DNA from: Perkinsus olseni
Taxonomy: Eukaryota > Perkinsozoa > Perkinsida > Perkinsidae
NCBI GenBank assembly: GCA_013115135.1
Contig: JABANP010000292.1
Span: 1 to 64,000 of the forward strand
Length of the DNA stretch: 64,000 nt
Reading direction: 5' to 3'
The position numbers and the translations under genes were made by a program. Below, piece by piece: positions 1 through 11,588 of the stretch (its first letter is position 1; each line of letters opens with the position of its first letter). The notes under the pieces are model-generated. The model saw only the letters and a list, made by a program, of their open reading frames with translations. It had not been told where the DNA came from and made no database searches.

Positions 1-1
1 A

Positions 2-954
2 CAGGGTGGCTGAAATTTCCATTCTTTCTTTCATTCCTCCCAATTTTTCCTGTGAAGGGAAGGAAAAATAGGAATCTATTTTTCCTTCCGTTTGTGGATA
101 GCGCGCGCCCAAAAAATCCATTTTTCTCGGAAACGACTGGATTTGGATGATCGAGAACTGCGATTCTGGCCTCTTCGCAATCAGCGACCTACTCCGATGC
201 ACGGAGGGATCGCCGGTTCTATCCTAGGCGACCGCCTTTTTAAAGCATCTTACACACTCGCATCAACGTGAGTCACGTTACGTGACAATCCGAGTAATTC
301 GACTCGGGTTCAAATGCTGGTGCAAGCTTTTTTTCCAACTTTTCCGACTTGACCTAACCTTTCAAATTCTATGGAAAAATACGAAAGTTCAAGATTGCGA
401 GACTTTACTCGAGAGGTCGACTATTGCGAGAGGTTTTGAATCAGCATCCCCATGAGGGTCGCGGCGAGAACCCCCCGGTACTGGATCTGGGCGTTTCACG
501 TGTAAATTTGGTGTGATAATCACACTGTGATTCGCGAATTAAGATCGTTCATGACACGGGGGTTTGATTCACCATCGTGAATCAATAATCTCTCTCAGAG
601 CTCAGGAATCAGCATCTTGAATCTTGCACATTACTCAGAGTAATATAATCCGACTTGCGTATTCAGCATCACCGCCCGATTTTACTCACGCATCGGGATC
701 AGTGGGTGATTTTACTCAGGGGTAGTGAATCACTACTAGTGTTGCAAGCATCAGGATCCGCATACGGCCTCAGAATTTCTGAGTGCTTTCTGAGTCAGAA
801 AGCACTGCCCTACAAAAGCTTTTTTCGAAGGAGGCGGCCGAAGGCCCAAAACAGTGGATTATTCTTTCCTTCGCAAGTTTCCTTACTTTCCTATTTTCCT
901 GAAAGAAAGAAGTAAAGGAAAGAAAATCTATTTTTCCTTCCGCCAGCCACCCTG
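2..954. mobile_element. Non-autonomous hAT-like element with 11 bp terminal inverted repeats
   Basis: The first bases read CAGGGTGGCTG (2-12) and positions 944-954 read the exact reverse complement, CAGCCACCCTG. A CAGGG start is typical of hAT-superfamily termini (established knowledge). Both ends carry the same C/T-rich subterminal string ending in TTTTTCCTTCCG (about 79-90 and 931-942), and the middle is rich in GTGATTC/GAATCAC and TTACTCA motifs. There is no coding capacity. The 8 bp target duplication cannot be checked because the left flank lies outside the window. Confidence 0.55.
58..89. repeat. Palindrome, 14 bp arms, 4 nt spacer
   Basis: Arms 58-71 and 76-89 are perfect reverse complements around GAAT. 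The palindrome lies just inside the left end of the hAT-like element and may be part of its subterminal structure. Confidence 0.7.
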
Positions 955-3434
955 CCGTTTAAGTTAAACGTTTTAACGGACTGGAATGAACTGCCATTTT
1001 GGAGACTTTGTCGGCAACAGGAATTCACCAATACAAGTGTGTCCGCTTTTTGAAGAGCGGAGCTTCGCCGTTATCGTAAAGAGCGTCTTTACGCGTGTTA
1101 GGCCAGAAAAAAACTTTTTCTGGTAAAAGTTCCTAAGCTTGCTTCGCCGAGAGTGCCCTCCATTTCGTGCTGGCGGTATTCGTTCTAAGACAGCATTCGC
1201 GAAAGCAGGCGCTGTCTTCGCTGTTGAAGGACTCGTCCATCTTCGACACATGATGACAGTGTCATCCTACAGTAGGACTCCTACTCATTCGAACCGGGTT
1301 TTCATTGACTAGGTGGCTCGCTGTTACCGTATCCGGTAATCGCGAAGTTCACGTCATGAGCTTTCGCGGAGATCTTTTGGGGTTTTCATCTTCTTTCTCC
1401 GCTGTATTGCTGCGTGAGGAGCCTGCGTGATATATCGTGATACCTCATTTCTTAGACCCCCGTGCGCTTTGCCATACCCATTGAGCAGAAGGCGGTAAAT
1501 GGGTTTGTTTGTTGCAGCAGTAAAGCCAGCAAACAACTAAAACAAAACGCAAACGCAACAAAACAGCAACTAAACAAATAACTCGGCACCCATGCCCACA
1601 TCCCCATCACTGCGCAGCCTGGGGCAAAGTGTTGACCCTCCCTACTTGCTCAAGATACTCGAAGAAGTTCTTTTTGGCCATCTGCACACCAGGCTCGTTG
1701 TTCGATGAGCGCTTGCCGCCGGAGGACAAGTCGACCGTGCCCTCCTGTCGAGTCGGTAGATGACCCCCGTCGGCCAGGGGACCTCCATGGCACCGTCGTC
1801 TCCAACTCGGCTAGCTGCTCACTTCCTTTCAGTCGCGGCAAACACCGTGCTCACGCGGTAGAGACCCGAGTTATCGCACCTGAGTTCGGCAACAGCCCTC
1901 GTGAGAGTAGTCCTGAAGGTGCTGCCGTCAGCAACGGCCGTTGCCAACGGCGCGACCTGTCAAAGTAGCACCTGACCATCTCCTTCGGACCAGCCCATCA
2001 AGGGACCCTTCGTTACTAAACTTCGGTTGCTAACCCGATCTTCTCACAAACTCGCAGCCTCTCGAGAGTTGTAGGGCGCTCCAGACCATTGCGTTGCGAA
2101 ATTTCATCATGAGTACACGGAGCCGCGAAACAAGATGGTGCTGGATTCCGATTTGAGGCTGATTCGGGAGTTAGCTAGCTTTAGTGATGGGTCGCGAGTT
2201 TCTGATGCCGACTTTGAAACTCCGAGTTTCGTGCCACGCGTTGCATCGCAGCAGACTGGTGTCAGGAGTTGGCTCCGTGAGTTAGGGCTTCAATCTTCTG
2301 CTCCGGCATCGGTATATCCACTGTGCCCACCCAAAACATCGCTAACTCGACGCCCTTCCCTTGGCTACAGAAAACCGGACCATTGAGCGATCATGTATCC
2401 CGGATGCAAACAACGTCCCACTACAGGCGGGCATGGCTTGCAGCGCAGCCATGCTCCGGTCCAACGGGATTAGCAGAAGCCACCCCGCCCAGTTAGTCAC
2501 GAGGAATGCAGACGCGTGCCGCATCACATCATCATGGATCTCGACTCACCATTCATCTTCACCATCAATCTATCAGCCTGCCCTCGCACGCTCTGTAATT
2601 CCTCCATTGCCCTCAGCGCCGATCTTGAACTCTGGAGTAGCAAAGGGCCTTTGCTTTTCCATACTCATCCCGAGTCCGAGGCATTTCTCATAGGAGTGTC
2701 TTGAACACAAGGGAAAATCACCTTAGAGATTCCGAGTCGGAATCTGCAATCTGGGGAATCTGAGTCGTTACGGGGTCCTGCTCCTGGCGATGCTCGCTAC
2801 GTTATCTACGACGAGCCTTTCGCGTAGGAGCATCGTTTCCAGCTACTGGAGCGCCAGCATGGTCATGGTCATCGTCGGGAGTGACGCGTGACCTTCAGAA
2901 TCTGAAGCTCAGATGTCGTTATACTGTAAATTTACACCTTTACATTTTAAAAATATTCAACAAAGATCGAAGATTCTCGATTGAAACTGAATTCCTCGCA
3001 ACAATCGCCGGCGTCTTATACCTGACATACCTTCCAAAGTCTCCTAATGGAAGACAGAACACAGTGTGTCACCCTCCTTTCGCCACACTGTGGCCCACAG
3101 TCGTAATATAACCATTATATTATGGCCGTGTACTGTATGATATTACCGTAAGAACTTATATTACTAACGCTTCCGATTCTTTGAAAGAATCGAAGGCGTT
3201 GTAATATAACGTTTTGAAAGAATTTCTTCCAAAACCCGTTCTATGGCGGCCGAAATGTCGTCTATACAGTGTGGAAGCTATCTGTTCAACCTCACTGAAG
3301 CTCAACAATGATAGTTGCGATTTTCCGGATTATCGCTCGCATGATGTGAGTCACATCTACATCTGTCTTAAATACTTCATGCTGACATGCTTAAGCTTAG
3401 CAGCCGAGCGCCTCAGCTCGAGCCAATAATTGTT
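955..3434. other. Intergenic stretch, no supported gene
   Basis: I see no exon chain here. It holds a degenerate palindrome at 3156-3209, with arms of about 26 bp carrying a few mismatches, and a perfect 14 bp dyad GCAACGGCCGTTGC near 1928-1941. The short reading frames have no recognisable protein character. Confidence 0.5.
3156..3209. repeat. Degenerate palindrome, arms about 26 bp, 3 nt spacer
   Basis: The sequence from 3156 to about 3180 and its partner ending near 3209 pair across TGA, with a few mismatches and one single-base gap. It looks like a decayed version of the perfect palindromes elsewhere in the window. Confidence 0.55.
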
Positions 3435-4929
3435 CTATTTCAGCTTCCATTCTCTCGCTATATCAAGAGCTTTGGAAAGCTTGTGAGGTGACACCCAAGA
3501 TGCTCCGAACGTCGTCAAAGTCTTATCCTTATTCTTGAACTTAGAGAGTTCCCCTGCTGTAGCTGCGGCCACTTCATCCCTCACAAAATCAATGCTTTCT
3601 CGTTTGAGGGGAATACTGAGAGAGAGCCATTTTCCCAAGCTGCGTGGCTGCCAGAGACACTCTGTTACTTGCGTACTTTATCGGCTCGTTCGACTCAAAT
3701 TCAATCGCGCCAATTACAGCACACGCTGATCTGTAGCTCCAATAGGCTGAGCCTGTGACGTATCCTGGTGACGCAAGAGGGTTGCAATGATGATACTAAT
3801 ATCGTCGTACTACTATCGATCATTCTGCAATGACATTATCATAATCACAACCGAGCCCACGTGCGCGAAACTAGTCCTTACACCTTTCAGATAGGTCCAA
3901 ATTTGCCAGGGATGAATTTCTTCCTCATCGTATACTATTGCTTCCTCGAACTCCCTCCGTACAATCCAGGCTATGACTAGCGGAGCGAAGGTCTCAGGAT
4001 GCTCGCTCATGACCTTGTTCATGACTTTGATGTCAGGTATCTCTGTTAATGTTATTCCTGTTGTTTCCAGCTCCTTGAGAACCATCTTTCCCCACTGGAT
4101 TATGGCCTCTTCGCACGACTCGCCACCGCCGATCCTATTCAGTACTCCCGCTATCGGGAGGCTTCCAGGACTGGGGAACCACTGGAGATGGACCCTTTTG
4201 CTTTGCTCTTCCACCAGCACCCATTCATCATCTTCGAGTTCAAAACGCGTTGGCGGCATCCTCTTGCTCATGGCTCTCGCTGCCCTTCAATCTATCGCAG
4301 TGAAACACTCACCCCCAAGGAGTAGCTCGATAAAGACCTACATGGTTTCCCCTAGAGTAGCATGCTATTAGGGTAGTAGTATGTCATCGACTATGCTACT
4401 GTAGCATAGTCGATGACATACTTGCCCTTTTTCTTGTCAAATTTGCCAGCGACCGAAGCTTGCCACTACACGGAGCACTGTAGGAGTTCGAATTTTTATC
4501 TCGACCGCTCGCTTAGAGGAAGTTCCTTTCCCTCACCGGCTCTATGATGCTCTCCAGTTTGCTCGTGCGGAATCCTTTGAAGTCGCTGGTCTCAAGGACG
4601 CAGTCCAAATGACTTCTAATGTGGCGCTCATCGCCTGCCACAATAACGACGAGTCCAAACAATATATGGCTATCTGCGCCAGGCCAGGTACGACATATCG
4701 ACAGGGTTTGCCAGGCAGACGACCCTCAGCCCTGACTGTGTGTGCTACACTACCCACCAGTGCGTGTAGCCCTCGGTCTCGCGGCACGATGGTGAACGGT
4801 CTGTTGAATGAGTGAGGCATTTATTCGTGCGAAACTTGTGACTTCTCAGTGAGAAGTTCTCACCTTGAACAACCTCCCCTCGATTTGAGCGGCCGAGAAG
4901 AGGATGATTGCGACTTCGAAACAGGGCAT
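3435..4929 (-). pseudogene. Secreted seven-exon protein, copy A, disrupted in exon 4
   Basis: First of three tandem paralogues (with 5976-7685 and 8161-9787). Exons on the minus strand: 4864-4929, 4758-4800, 4537-4673, 4342-4465, 3882-4200, 3677-3795, 3435-3615. All junctions are GT-AG, with the same phases as the sister genes. Exon 1 encodes a signal peptide (start MPCFEVAIILFSAAQ). Exon 5 carries the family core, with motifs LQWFPSPGSLPIAG and PETFAPLVI. Exon 6 carries the GSAYW block, and the C-terminus is REWKLK. Exon 4 is 124 nt instead of 80 nt: a 44 nt insertion that inverts the preceding sequence creates a perfect palindrome (4378-4422) and an in-frame TAG. As it stands the full protein cannot be made, unless exon 4 is skipped or the insert is spliced out. 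The function of the family is unknown. The gene has probably been inactive only briefly, because all other exons and splice sites are intact. Confidence 0.7.
4378..4422. repeat. Perfect palindrome, 22 bp arms, 1 nt spacer
   Basis: Arms 4378-4399 and 4401-4422 are exact reverse complements around a single T. The right arm is the original exon 4 sequence of gene copy A (reading minus). The left arm is an inverted copy absent from copies B and C, so this is an insertion and not an ancestral feature. Confidence 0.95.
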
Positions 4930-5975
4930 TTCCCACGGTCCCTCTTCGCCCACGGTGGGCGGACTGTTTCGCGGCCGGAAATGTGATTCTCGTGCACTGG
5001 AAATAGGTGAAGATTTTGTGCGGCGCGATTTGCGCAGCGCGGAGTGGTGGAAATAGTATTTTTCCCCAATAGCCCCGCTTTATGAGAATCATGATGCTCG
5101 AGCTGGTCCTGCACTTCGTCACTCCGTGAGTGCCAAACCGTATAGTGGTCACTTCAAGTGACCACTGTATGGGTTGGCAGTGTCGGCATTGCAACTATAC
5201 GACTGGAATCTGATTGAGTTGAAAGTGAGCGGAAGACCCTTGTACAAATGTGTGCTCTATGAGCTGCCGCTTCACAATGTGATCCCCACCCTCGCCCCTC
5301 GACAATAGCCTGTTCTCAGCAGGACTATACGCCGGGCGTGTTACTCCCGGTTATTCCTGCCAGGCAGGCGCTGCGTGCTCCTAGGCCGAAATCGTGGACA
5401 CCATGAGATGTATTTCCAGCGACTCGAGCACGAGGACGGCAGGTTGGACGGCGATACCCCGATTCCCTCTCGAGGAACTGAATTGGCACTCTCTCGAGTC
5501 GAGAGAACCCAGGGAATCAATTCACATAGATACACTGTTATTCTTTGAGTACAGCCTTCGAATCACTTAGCTGGAGATATAGGGGTCCGTCGTTTCATCT
5601 GATAGCATCGAGTGCCACTCGACGAGTGGTTATCGCTGGACGTTGCCATGCGCATGCGAGTCTGCTAAGCAGACTCTGCTCAGTAAGCCGTGCGTATATT
5701 CGATACTCGCTGCTGCTCGGCTCCGTAATGGAGGGTCACTGAATATCGGTTACTGAAAGGTGGTGCTCTCATCCGGCCTGAGATTCGCATTCCGTCATTG
5801 GTCGAGGGATCAGGCTACCATTCTGCAAGACCAAAACATTGGCCACAACGTTTGGCGCGGTTTGGCAACCTACTCGAACCCAAAAGCGACACTCTCAACA
5901 AACATTCGACACCATACATGTTCATCGTCATCGTCATTTTCTCCGGAAGTTCCAGCGACCGTTGATCGATGGTTG
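4930..5975. other. Gap between copies A and B, containing a degenerate palindrome
   Basis: No gene is supported here. The segment contains an imperfect palindrome at 5131-5179 and, at its right edge, the 3' end of gene copy B. Confidence 0.5.
5131..5179. repeat. Imperfect palindrome, 24 bp arms, 1 nt spacer
   Basis: The inner 11 bp of each arm match perfectly (AGTGGTCACTT / AAGTGACCACT around one C). The outer 13 bp carry three mismatches. This is consistent with an older, decaying member of the one-nucleotide-spacer palindromes. Confidence 0.8.
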
Positions 5976-7685
5976 CTAATGCAACTCCCATGCCTTGACG
6001 ATGCTATACGCTTGAGGAAGCTTTCGAAGTGATTGCCAGAATGTTCCGAGATTCATCAGGGACATGTCCTTCGCCTTGAATCTTTCAACTTTTCCTTTGG
6101 TAGCTGCAGCTACCTCAGACCTCACGAAATCGAGACTACTCCGCTCAAGCGGGATTCTGATCGGAAGGCGGTAGCTCGGCTGCTGTCAGGAATGTGATAA
6201 CTCACGTTATCGGCTCGTTTGAATCCGGATGAGAGAACTGAATTGAATCGATGACAGCATGACCAGCTTCATGATTCCAGTGGGCTGAGCCCTTTACATA
6301 TGCATACTTCTGAGAGATTAGAGAGAGAAGTACGAAAACACCGTATCACTCGATTATGTCACTAGATTGCAATGAGTCGTTATTATCGATCGCAGGCAAC
6401 CCGAACTATAGTCATTGAGTTCAGCCCAATGGATACCATAGATCAACCCGAAACCCCAACACTTGTCAGGGACAAGTGGTAGGGTTGGCTGAGTATTTGA
6501 GTAGTCGGACTACCGTAGTCCTCTGACTCAGAGGCTCTGAGGACAACTCAGGCAAATGCTAGCCGGATCTATTCTGCTGAGTTGAATCACGTCACTTGAT
6601 CCCATCAAGTTGACCAAGTTCAACTTGATCAACTTTATGCGATCAAGTTGATCTTGACAACTTGACAAGTTGATCCGTATGGCGCTGATACGGCCGCTTT
6701 CACCTTCCTCAGGTCTTTCCGCATCGTCCATTGATATCCTGCCTCGTTGCTGATCAGAAGCTGCTCAAAATTCTCCTGAATCTTCCAACCGATGACTAGC
6801 GGTGCAAAAGTCTCAGGTCGTGCGCTCATGAGCTTCTTCATAGTTTCCATGTCGAATACCTCGTTTTCACCCGTCTCCTTCGTCTCCCTCGCCCAGTGTT
6901 CGAGAACCTTTCTCCCCCACTGAATGATGGTCCTCTCACACGACTCATCATCAAGCATCTCATCCAGTATTCCGGCTATAGGTAGCCCACCAGGGCTAGG
7001 GAACCACTGCAGCACAGCCTCAGTGCTGAGAGCTTCCTCATTGGCTTCGTCCTGGGCTCTCACCGACACCGACTCATCTCGGCCCGCCAGAGCCCTTTGC
7101 ACGAACCCTGGTATTGTAATGCGCATTTGACTAAGAGCCGATGAGAATGCAATGGTTCTCGAAGCGAAGTCCTGGGCTTCAACTGTACTGTAACCTACAT
7201 TGTTTCGCCTAGAGTAGCGTAGTCGATGACGTACTTCCCTCTTCTCTCGTCGAACTTAGCGGCGACCGATGCTTGCCACTACAAAGAGTCCAGCGCTGTT
7301 TGCTTCTACGATCCCATCTCCTACAGGCTTTGCTGTTCTGTCGACGGATTCGCCGGCGTAGGTGCTCTGGAAGCCCTCGAGTTCCCGGGCCTCAAGGACG
7401 CAGGGGGAATGTCCTTCAGAGCCCCTACCATTACCTGCGACACATGGCAGCGATGCTTGAGAAAGTGAACAGGAAGTCCAACACAGTGCCACACAGTCGC
7501 GTGTGGTCCCCGCCTGCTACCTGCCGATAGCCTTGACGTTAACCAGCGAAAGACCTATGGAGCAGGCGAGGGATCCTCAAGTGATAGGAAATCACAAGCC
7601 ATCTCGGCTGAAACCTCACCTTGGACGACCTTCCCTCCGCTTGGGCAGCCCAAAGAAAAAGTAGAGCAATTTCCAGGTAAGACAT
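5976..7685 (-). CDS. Secreted seven-exon protein of unknown function, copy B
   Basis: Exons (minus): 7620-7685, 7521-7554, 7325-7455, 7199-7278, 6704-7025, 6206-6309, 5976-6174. The phases close to 311 codons plus stop. The protein starts MSYLEIALLFLWAAQAEG, a short hydrophobic signal peptide. The mature part has no recognised domain. Conserved with copies A and C are the exon 3 end (ELEGF..TY), exon 4 (WQASVAAKFDERRGKYV), the core PSPGGLPIAG, CERTIIQWG and PETFAPLVIG in exon 5, GSAHWNHEAGHAVIDSIQF in exon 6, and a Lys-rich tail. One conserved Cys lies in exon 5. This copy differs in its last residues (KAWELH instead of KKWKLK). The start was chosen because it opens the signal peptide and matches the paralogues. 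A lineage-specific secreted family is inferred; no function can be assigned. Confidence 0.7.
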
Positions 7686-8160
7686 TATCTGTATCTCTAT
7701 GACAGCCCCTAGTCAATGCCCCGAAGGCCCTGCGTAATGCGCGAATGCGTTCAGTCAACGTCGAACTCCACCGGGAATTGCATAATGCAATTTTCGTTTG
7801 TCGGAAAATCGAAGCGCCGGGAGCGACCTTCTGGCGGACTGGCCCGTAACCGGAAATGCGATTCTCGGGCGACTCACGAAAGGTCGTCCCGAGAACTAAA
7901 ACATGGTCACAGTAGCCAGTTTCAGCTCACCGCGTACGGCTCAGCAAACAGGTAATTGTAAACAGTAGAAATATTTACTAATATTTTAGTTGATATTTTT
8001 TACAGTAAAAACTCATCTTATGTTCCTCGCCGAGAACAGATGATGAGTTTAAATTTTCGGCTCAACACTAATACTAGCACGTACACGTTTTGACATAACA
8101 TCGTAGTTCATGGAAAGTTCACTTCTCCAGAAGAAGTTCTTCTGAAGAACCAGCGCCTTT
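7686..8160. other. Gap between copies B and C
   Basis: Nothing coding is supported. Two imperfect palindromes are visible: one near 8008-8050 (17 bp arms, three mismatches) and one at 8123-8149 (13 bp arms, one mismatch, 1 nt spacer). Confidence 0.5.
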
Positions 8161-9787
8161 CTATTTCAGCTTCCATTTCTTGGCTAAATCATAAGCCTTG
8201 GCAAGCTTGACAGGTGATGGAAACGATTGTGACTTCATCAAGCTCTTATCCTTCCTCTCGAACTTATCAACTTTACCCTTCGTCACTTCGGCAACTATCT
8301 TCCTCACAAAATTGAGGTTTTTCCGCTCGATTGATATACTGACAGAGGTTAAACATGTCCGAGCCGCTCTTTGAGCGACCACTTACTCGATCGGGTCAGC
8401 TGAATCCGGATAAGAGAACTGTATTGAATCAATGACAGCATGATCGGCTTTATGATTCCAGTGAGCTGACCCTATGATATACCCCGGTCCCTGAAGGCCA
8501 CAACGACAAGCGTACAATGGCTAACCGTCAGTTGCTCACGAGTACATCTAGCGACGGGTATACATCTCTATGAACATTGTGCGATCCATAGGATGATGCT
8601 ATAAGTCACACAATGTTCATCAGGTTGGCCACGTGCGAACGGAGTGGATTCCGCTCGCAGCAAGCGGCTTGCATGTTACCAGACCGTAATACGTCACGCA
8701 GCATCATACAAGCATCTCAGCGCCCCTTACGCTTTTCATCTCCTTCCGTAGTTTCCATGGATAAGCGTTTTCGTTGCTGATAGTGAACTCCTGTAACTCC
8801 TTCCGAAGCCTCAAGCCAAGAACCAGCGGCGCGAAAGTCTCAGGCTCTTTGTTCATGCGCTCTTTCAGGGCTTTCAAGTCGTACAGTTCGGCGTCCCCCG
8901 TAATCTGTGACTCTTCCTCCCACTGCTTAAAGATTTTCTTCCCCCATTGAGTGATGGTCCTCTCACAGGACACATCGTCAGTTATCTTATCCAGTGTTCC
9001 TGCTATAGGTAGCTCTCCAGGACTGGCGAACACATGCAGAGCAGCATCGGCATGGAGAAAGGCGATTTTGCCAGCCTCGAAGTGACCTCCTGACTGAGGC
9101 AGCTTTTCTTCCCCGATCGCGCCGGAGCCCTCTGGCGTCGCAGGAGCGAGTTTACTGAGATTTGTGCCCGGAGCAAGCCGCGAGGTTGATGGGGACTTAC
9201 GTGGTCTCTCCAAGAGTAGCGAAGTTCATTACGTACTTTCCTCTCTTCTCGTCGAATTCAGCAGCGACAGACGCCTGCCACTGCGAGGGAAGCACGCGAA
9301 GTTGAGCGATCCTCGACACTGACGTGCCACTCCCTACTGGTTGAACTGTCGTGCTGACAAACTTGTTGCCGTAGGTGCTGCCGAATCCCTTGAAGTCACG
9401 AACCATGAGTTCGCAACGGGGGCTGCGCCCCTCAGAGTCACTGCCTTCATCTGCGGTGACAACTTGTGAAAGCATGGCAGCCAGAGTATACTCACTCCGC
9501 AGAGTTGGTACGGAGCACACAGTACGGCTGAGGCTTATTAAGCGTGTGAACGCACTAGTAGTGAACAGACTGTATCGTGTACGCTATTACCTGAGCTGCT
9601 CGATGATAGCCTTGACGCGATGCGCTGTCTTATGCCCTATAGAACACGAGATCAATGTAGAACATGAGGTACTGATCTCCAAGGAGCTTTTCTTCGTGAC
9701 TAACGCGTCACGCCCTACCTTGAATGCCCTCCTTGACTCTGTTTGGGCGACCAAAATAGTGACGAAGGCGATGTGGAGGATGGACAT
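8161..9787 (-). CDS. Secreted seven-exon protein of unknown function, copy C
   Basis: Exons (minus): 9719-9787, 9591-9636, 9338-9462, 9201-9280, 8731-9154, 8387-8490, 8161-8338. They join to 341 codons plus stop with no phase conflict. The N-terminus MSILHIAFVTILVAQTES is a signal peptide. Exon 4 (WQASVAAEFDEKRGKYV) is 80 nt, as in copy B. Exon 5 is longer at its 5' end than in A or B, because the 3' splice site at 9155-9156 lies further upstream. This adds about 34 residues rich in Gly, Ala and Pro. The core motifs SPGELPIAG, SCERTITQWG, PETFAPLVL, GSAHWNHKADHAVIDSIQF and the tail KKWKLK match the paralogues. This is the best preserved member and a good reference for the family. Its function is unknown. 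Confidence 0.72.
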
Positions 9788-10381
9788 CTCGAATCTTGAC
9801 GAGCTGAATTTTCTGAATTCAATGTATTGGAGACTATTCTTGTCGCCCAACTATATTCATTATTATTTTCGTGGAAGTTTCTTTTGTATCGGATGGCTCA
9901 AAGGCTGATGGGTAGGTCCTGCGCTAACCGAACGCCTAATCGACAACATGCCAATCGACAAGTCTGTCGAGACGGCACGGAGAACGTCCGGGTAACTCTC
10001 CAAGCGCCCGGAATTGCACGTCTCGTGCGGTGGTGCGTGTCCCTCCAACTTTGCGCGCGACGTAATTCCGAGTGTGAGAATCCTACTGTTACCGGGTCTG
10101 GCGCGAAAACCCCACCACAGGTCCGCGAGCTCAGCCTCATACCGCGCGCTTCACCTCGATTCAAGGTCCGTGAAAGAAACTCTTTCGTCGGGTTGTACTG
10201 AATTAATAATCTTCTTAGTGAGCGAGTGTTAGCTATACCCGACATGGGTGAGATTCCCATCGGGAAACCCTGAAAAATGAGTGGGTTAGCAGAGCTTTTC
10301 TCACACCTAGACCCCGTCCTTCACCCATATATCGTTCCTACTCAGCGGTCTGCGAATGGGCACCAGTTGGGCTCTAGTCTG

Positions 10382-10400
10382 GCTGCTGAAATTCAGCAGC
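10382..10400. repeat. Palindrome, 9 bp arms, 1 nt spacer
   Basis: GCTGCTGAA and TTCAGCAGC flank a single A. It shares its last base with the first base of the next, larger palindrome. Confidence 0.85.
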
Positions 10401-10464
10401 AATCTCCTCCATGTCACTAGCGGTTGGCATTCAATGCCAACCGCTAGTGACATGGAGGAGATTG
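10400..10464. repeat. Perfect palindrome, 32 bp arms, 1 nt spacer
   Basis: Arms 10400-10431 and 10433-10464 are exact reverse complements around C10432. This is the longest perfect palindrome in the window. No mismatches have accumulated, so it is probably recent. Confidence 0.97.
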
Positions 10465-10942
10465 GGGAAAGTGCTTTGACCTGGTAGGTCCTGCCAGGAC
10501 CATCCTGGGATCACCAGTCGCGGTCTCCAGCTCGGGCACTGTGGCCCACCAACTCGCAGTGGTTGTCACAGTTCTGGCACCTGAGCCGCCGAACCTGTCT
10601 GGGGCAAGCCGTTTGACACGGCTCTCGGCTGCTCTGGGATGCCTCACGAGTGACACCCTGCTGCACAGTGCTCACTGCACTGTTCGGGCTTCGGAACCAC
10701 CTCCTCCCAGTCCCTCGCGGCTACGGTTTTATCCAGAATATCGCTGAGCTGCAGAGAGATATTCATCGCGACAGGTTTGTCAGGTGACACAACTGCACGA
10801 CTGTTGTGTGCGCATGCATCACAAGCAATCGTCTCGCAAGTTGTTCACACGGACTGGCAGTCCAATCGATTTTGCAGTACTCCGAGACACATAGTTCCCC
10901 CTTCTTGATATATCCTCATGGGCTGATCGTGATCGCGTAATT

Positions 10943-10977
10943 CCTGAAGTGACGCCGGTACGTGGCGTCACCTCAGG
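10943..10977. repeat. Imperfect palindrome, 14 bp arms, 7 nt spacer
   Basis: CCTGAAGTGACGCC pairs with GGCGTCACCTCAGG with one mismatch, across GGTACGT. Confidence 0.8.
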
Positions 10978-10979
10978 AG

Positions 10980-11002
10980 GGACACGGTCAATGACCGTGT
11001 CC
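10980..11002. repeat. Perfect palindrome, 11 bp arms, 1 nt spacer
   Basis: GGACACGGTCA and TGACCGTGTCC flank a single A. It follows the 10943-10977 palindrome after two bases. Confidence 0.88.
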
Positions 11003-11588
11003 GTCGGTCATGTCAGAGACACGGACCATCTCGTAGTTATGCTCGTACCGTCTGGGGTGAGTGAGTACTCGTTTTCATCGGTCGCGGGCTCAATGCAGAG
11101 CGCTCATGCAATACATGTGCCCCGATGACAAGCGCTACTTGTCTTGCTGCGGTCGTCTCGCGACCGCGAGAAATATCACACATTTACGTATTGTCACGTC
11201 AAGTATACCCCGAGTATAGCGCATTCATCTCGTTCATTGTCATCCCGAGCTGAGGAGTGGACCGATAGAGCACTTAGCAGTTCACGGACTTCGCCAATGG
11301 AATAGACTGCGGAAACATCAGATGCTACAGCGAAAGTAGATAGAACCGATCAATAGTGCGAGCGAGACCGTCAGGCTGTAGGCGACAGCTTCGCTCACGC
11401 TGTGCATCTTCCGTGCTGCACCGAGCAGATGATCCTCAGTCGTGCTAGTTCTCAGACTCGTAGCTCGTAGCAAGCATACTTCAAATCAGGTGGAAGCTTG
11501 AGTGATCCAATCTCGTATCAGGCGAGGTGACTGCACCCTATTTGATCGGAAGTGGCTGATGTAGCTTCGATATTTTCTCGACAACTAA

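Larger units (their letters stand above)
9788..11588. other. Intergenic stretch rich in palindromes
   Basis: No exon chain is supported. The stretch contains four palindromes within about 620 bp (10382-10400, 10400-10464, 10943-10977, 10980-11002), two of them directly adjoining. The first P450 gene starts at the right edge. Confidence 0.5.

Noticed and set aside
10400..10464. Palindromes as bacterial-type transcription terminators
   Set aside because: The genes are eukaryotic, the arms lack a following T-run, and several palindromes lie far from gene ends.
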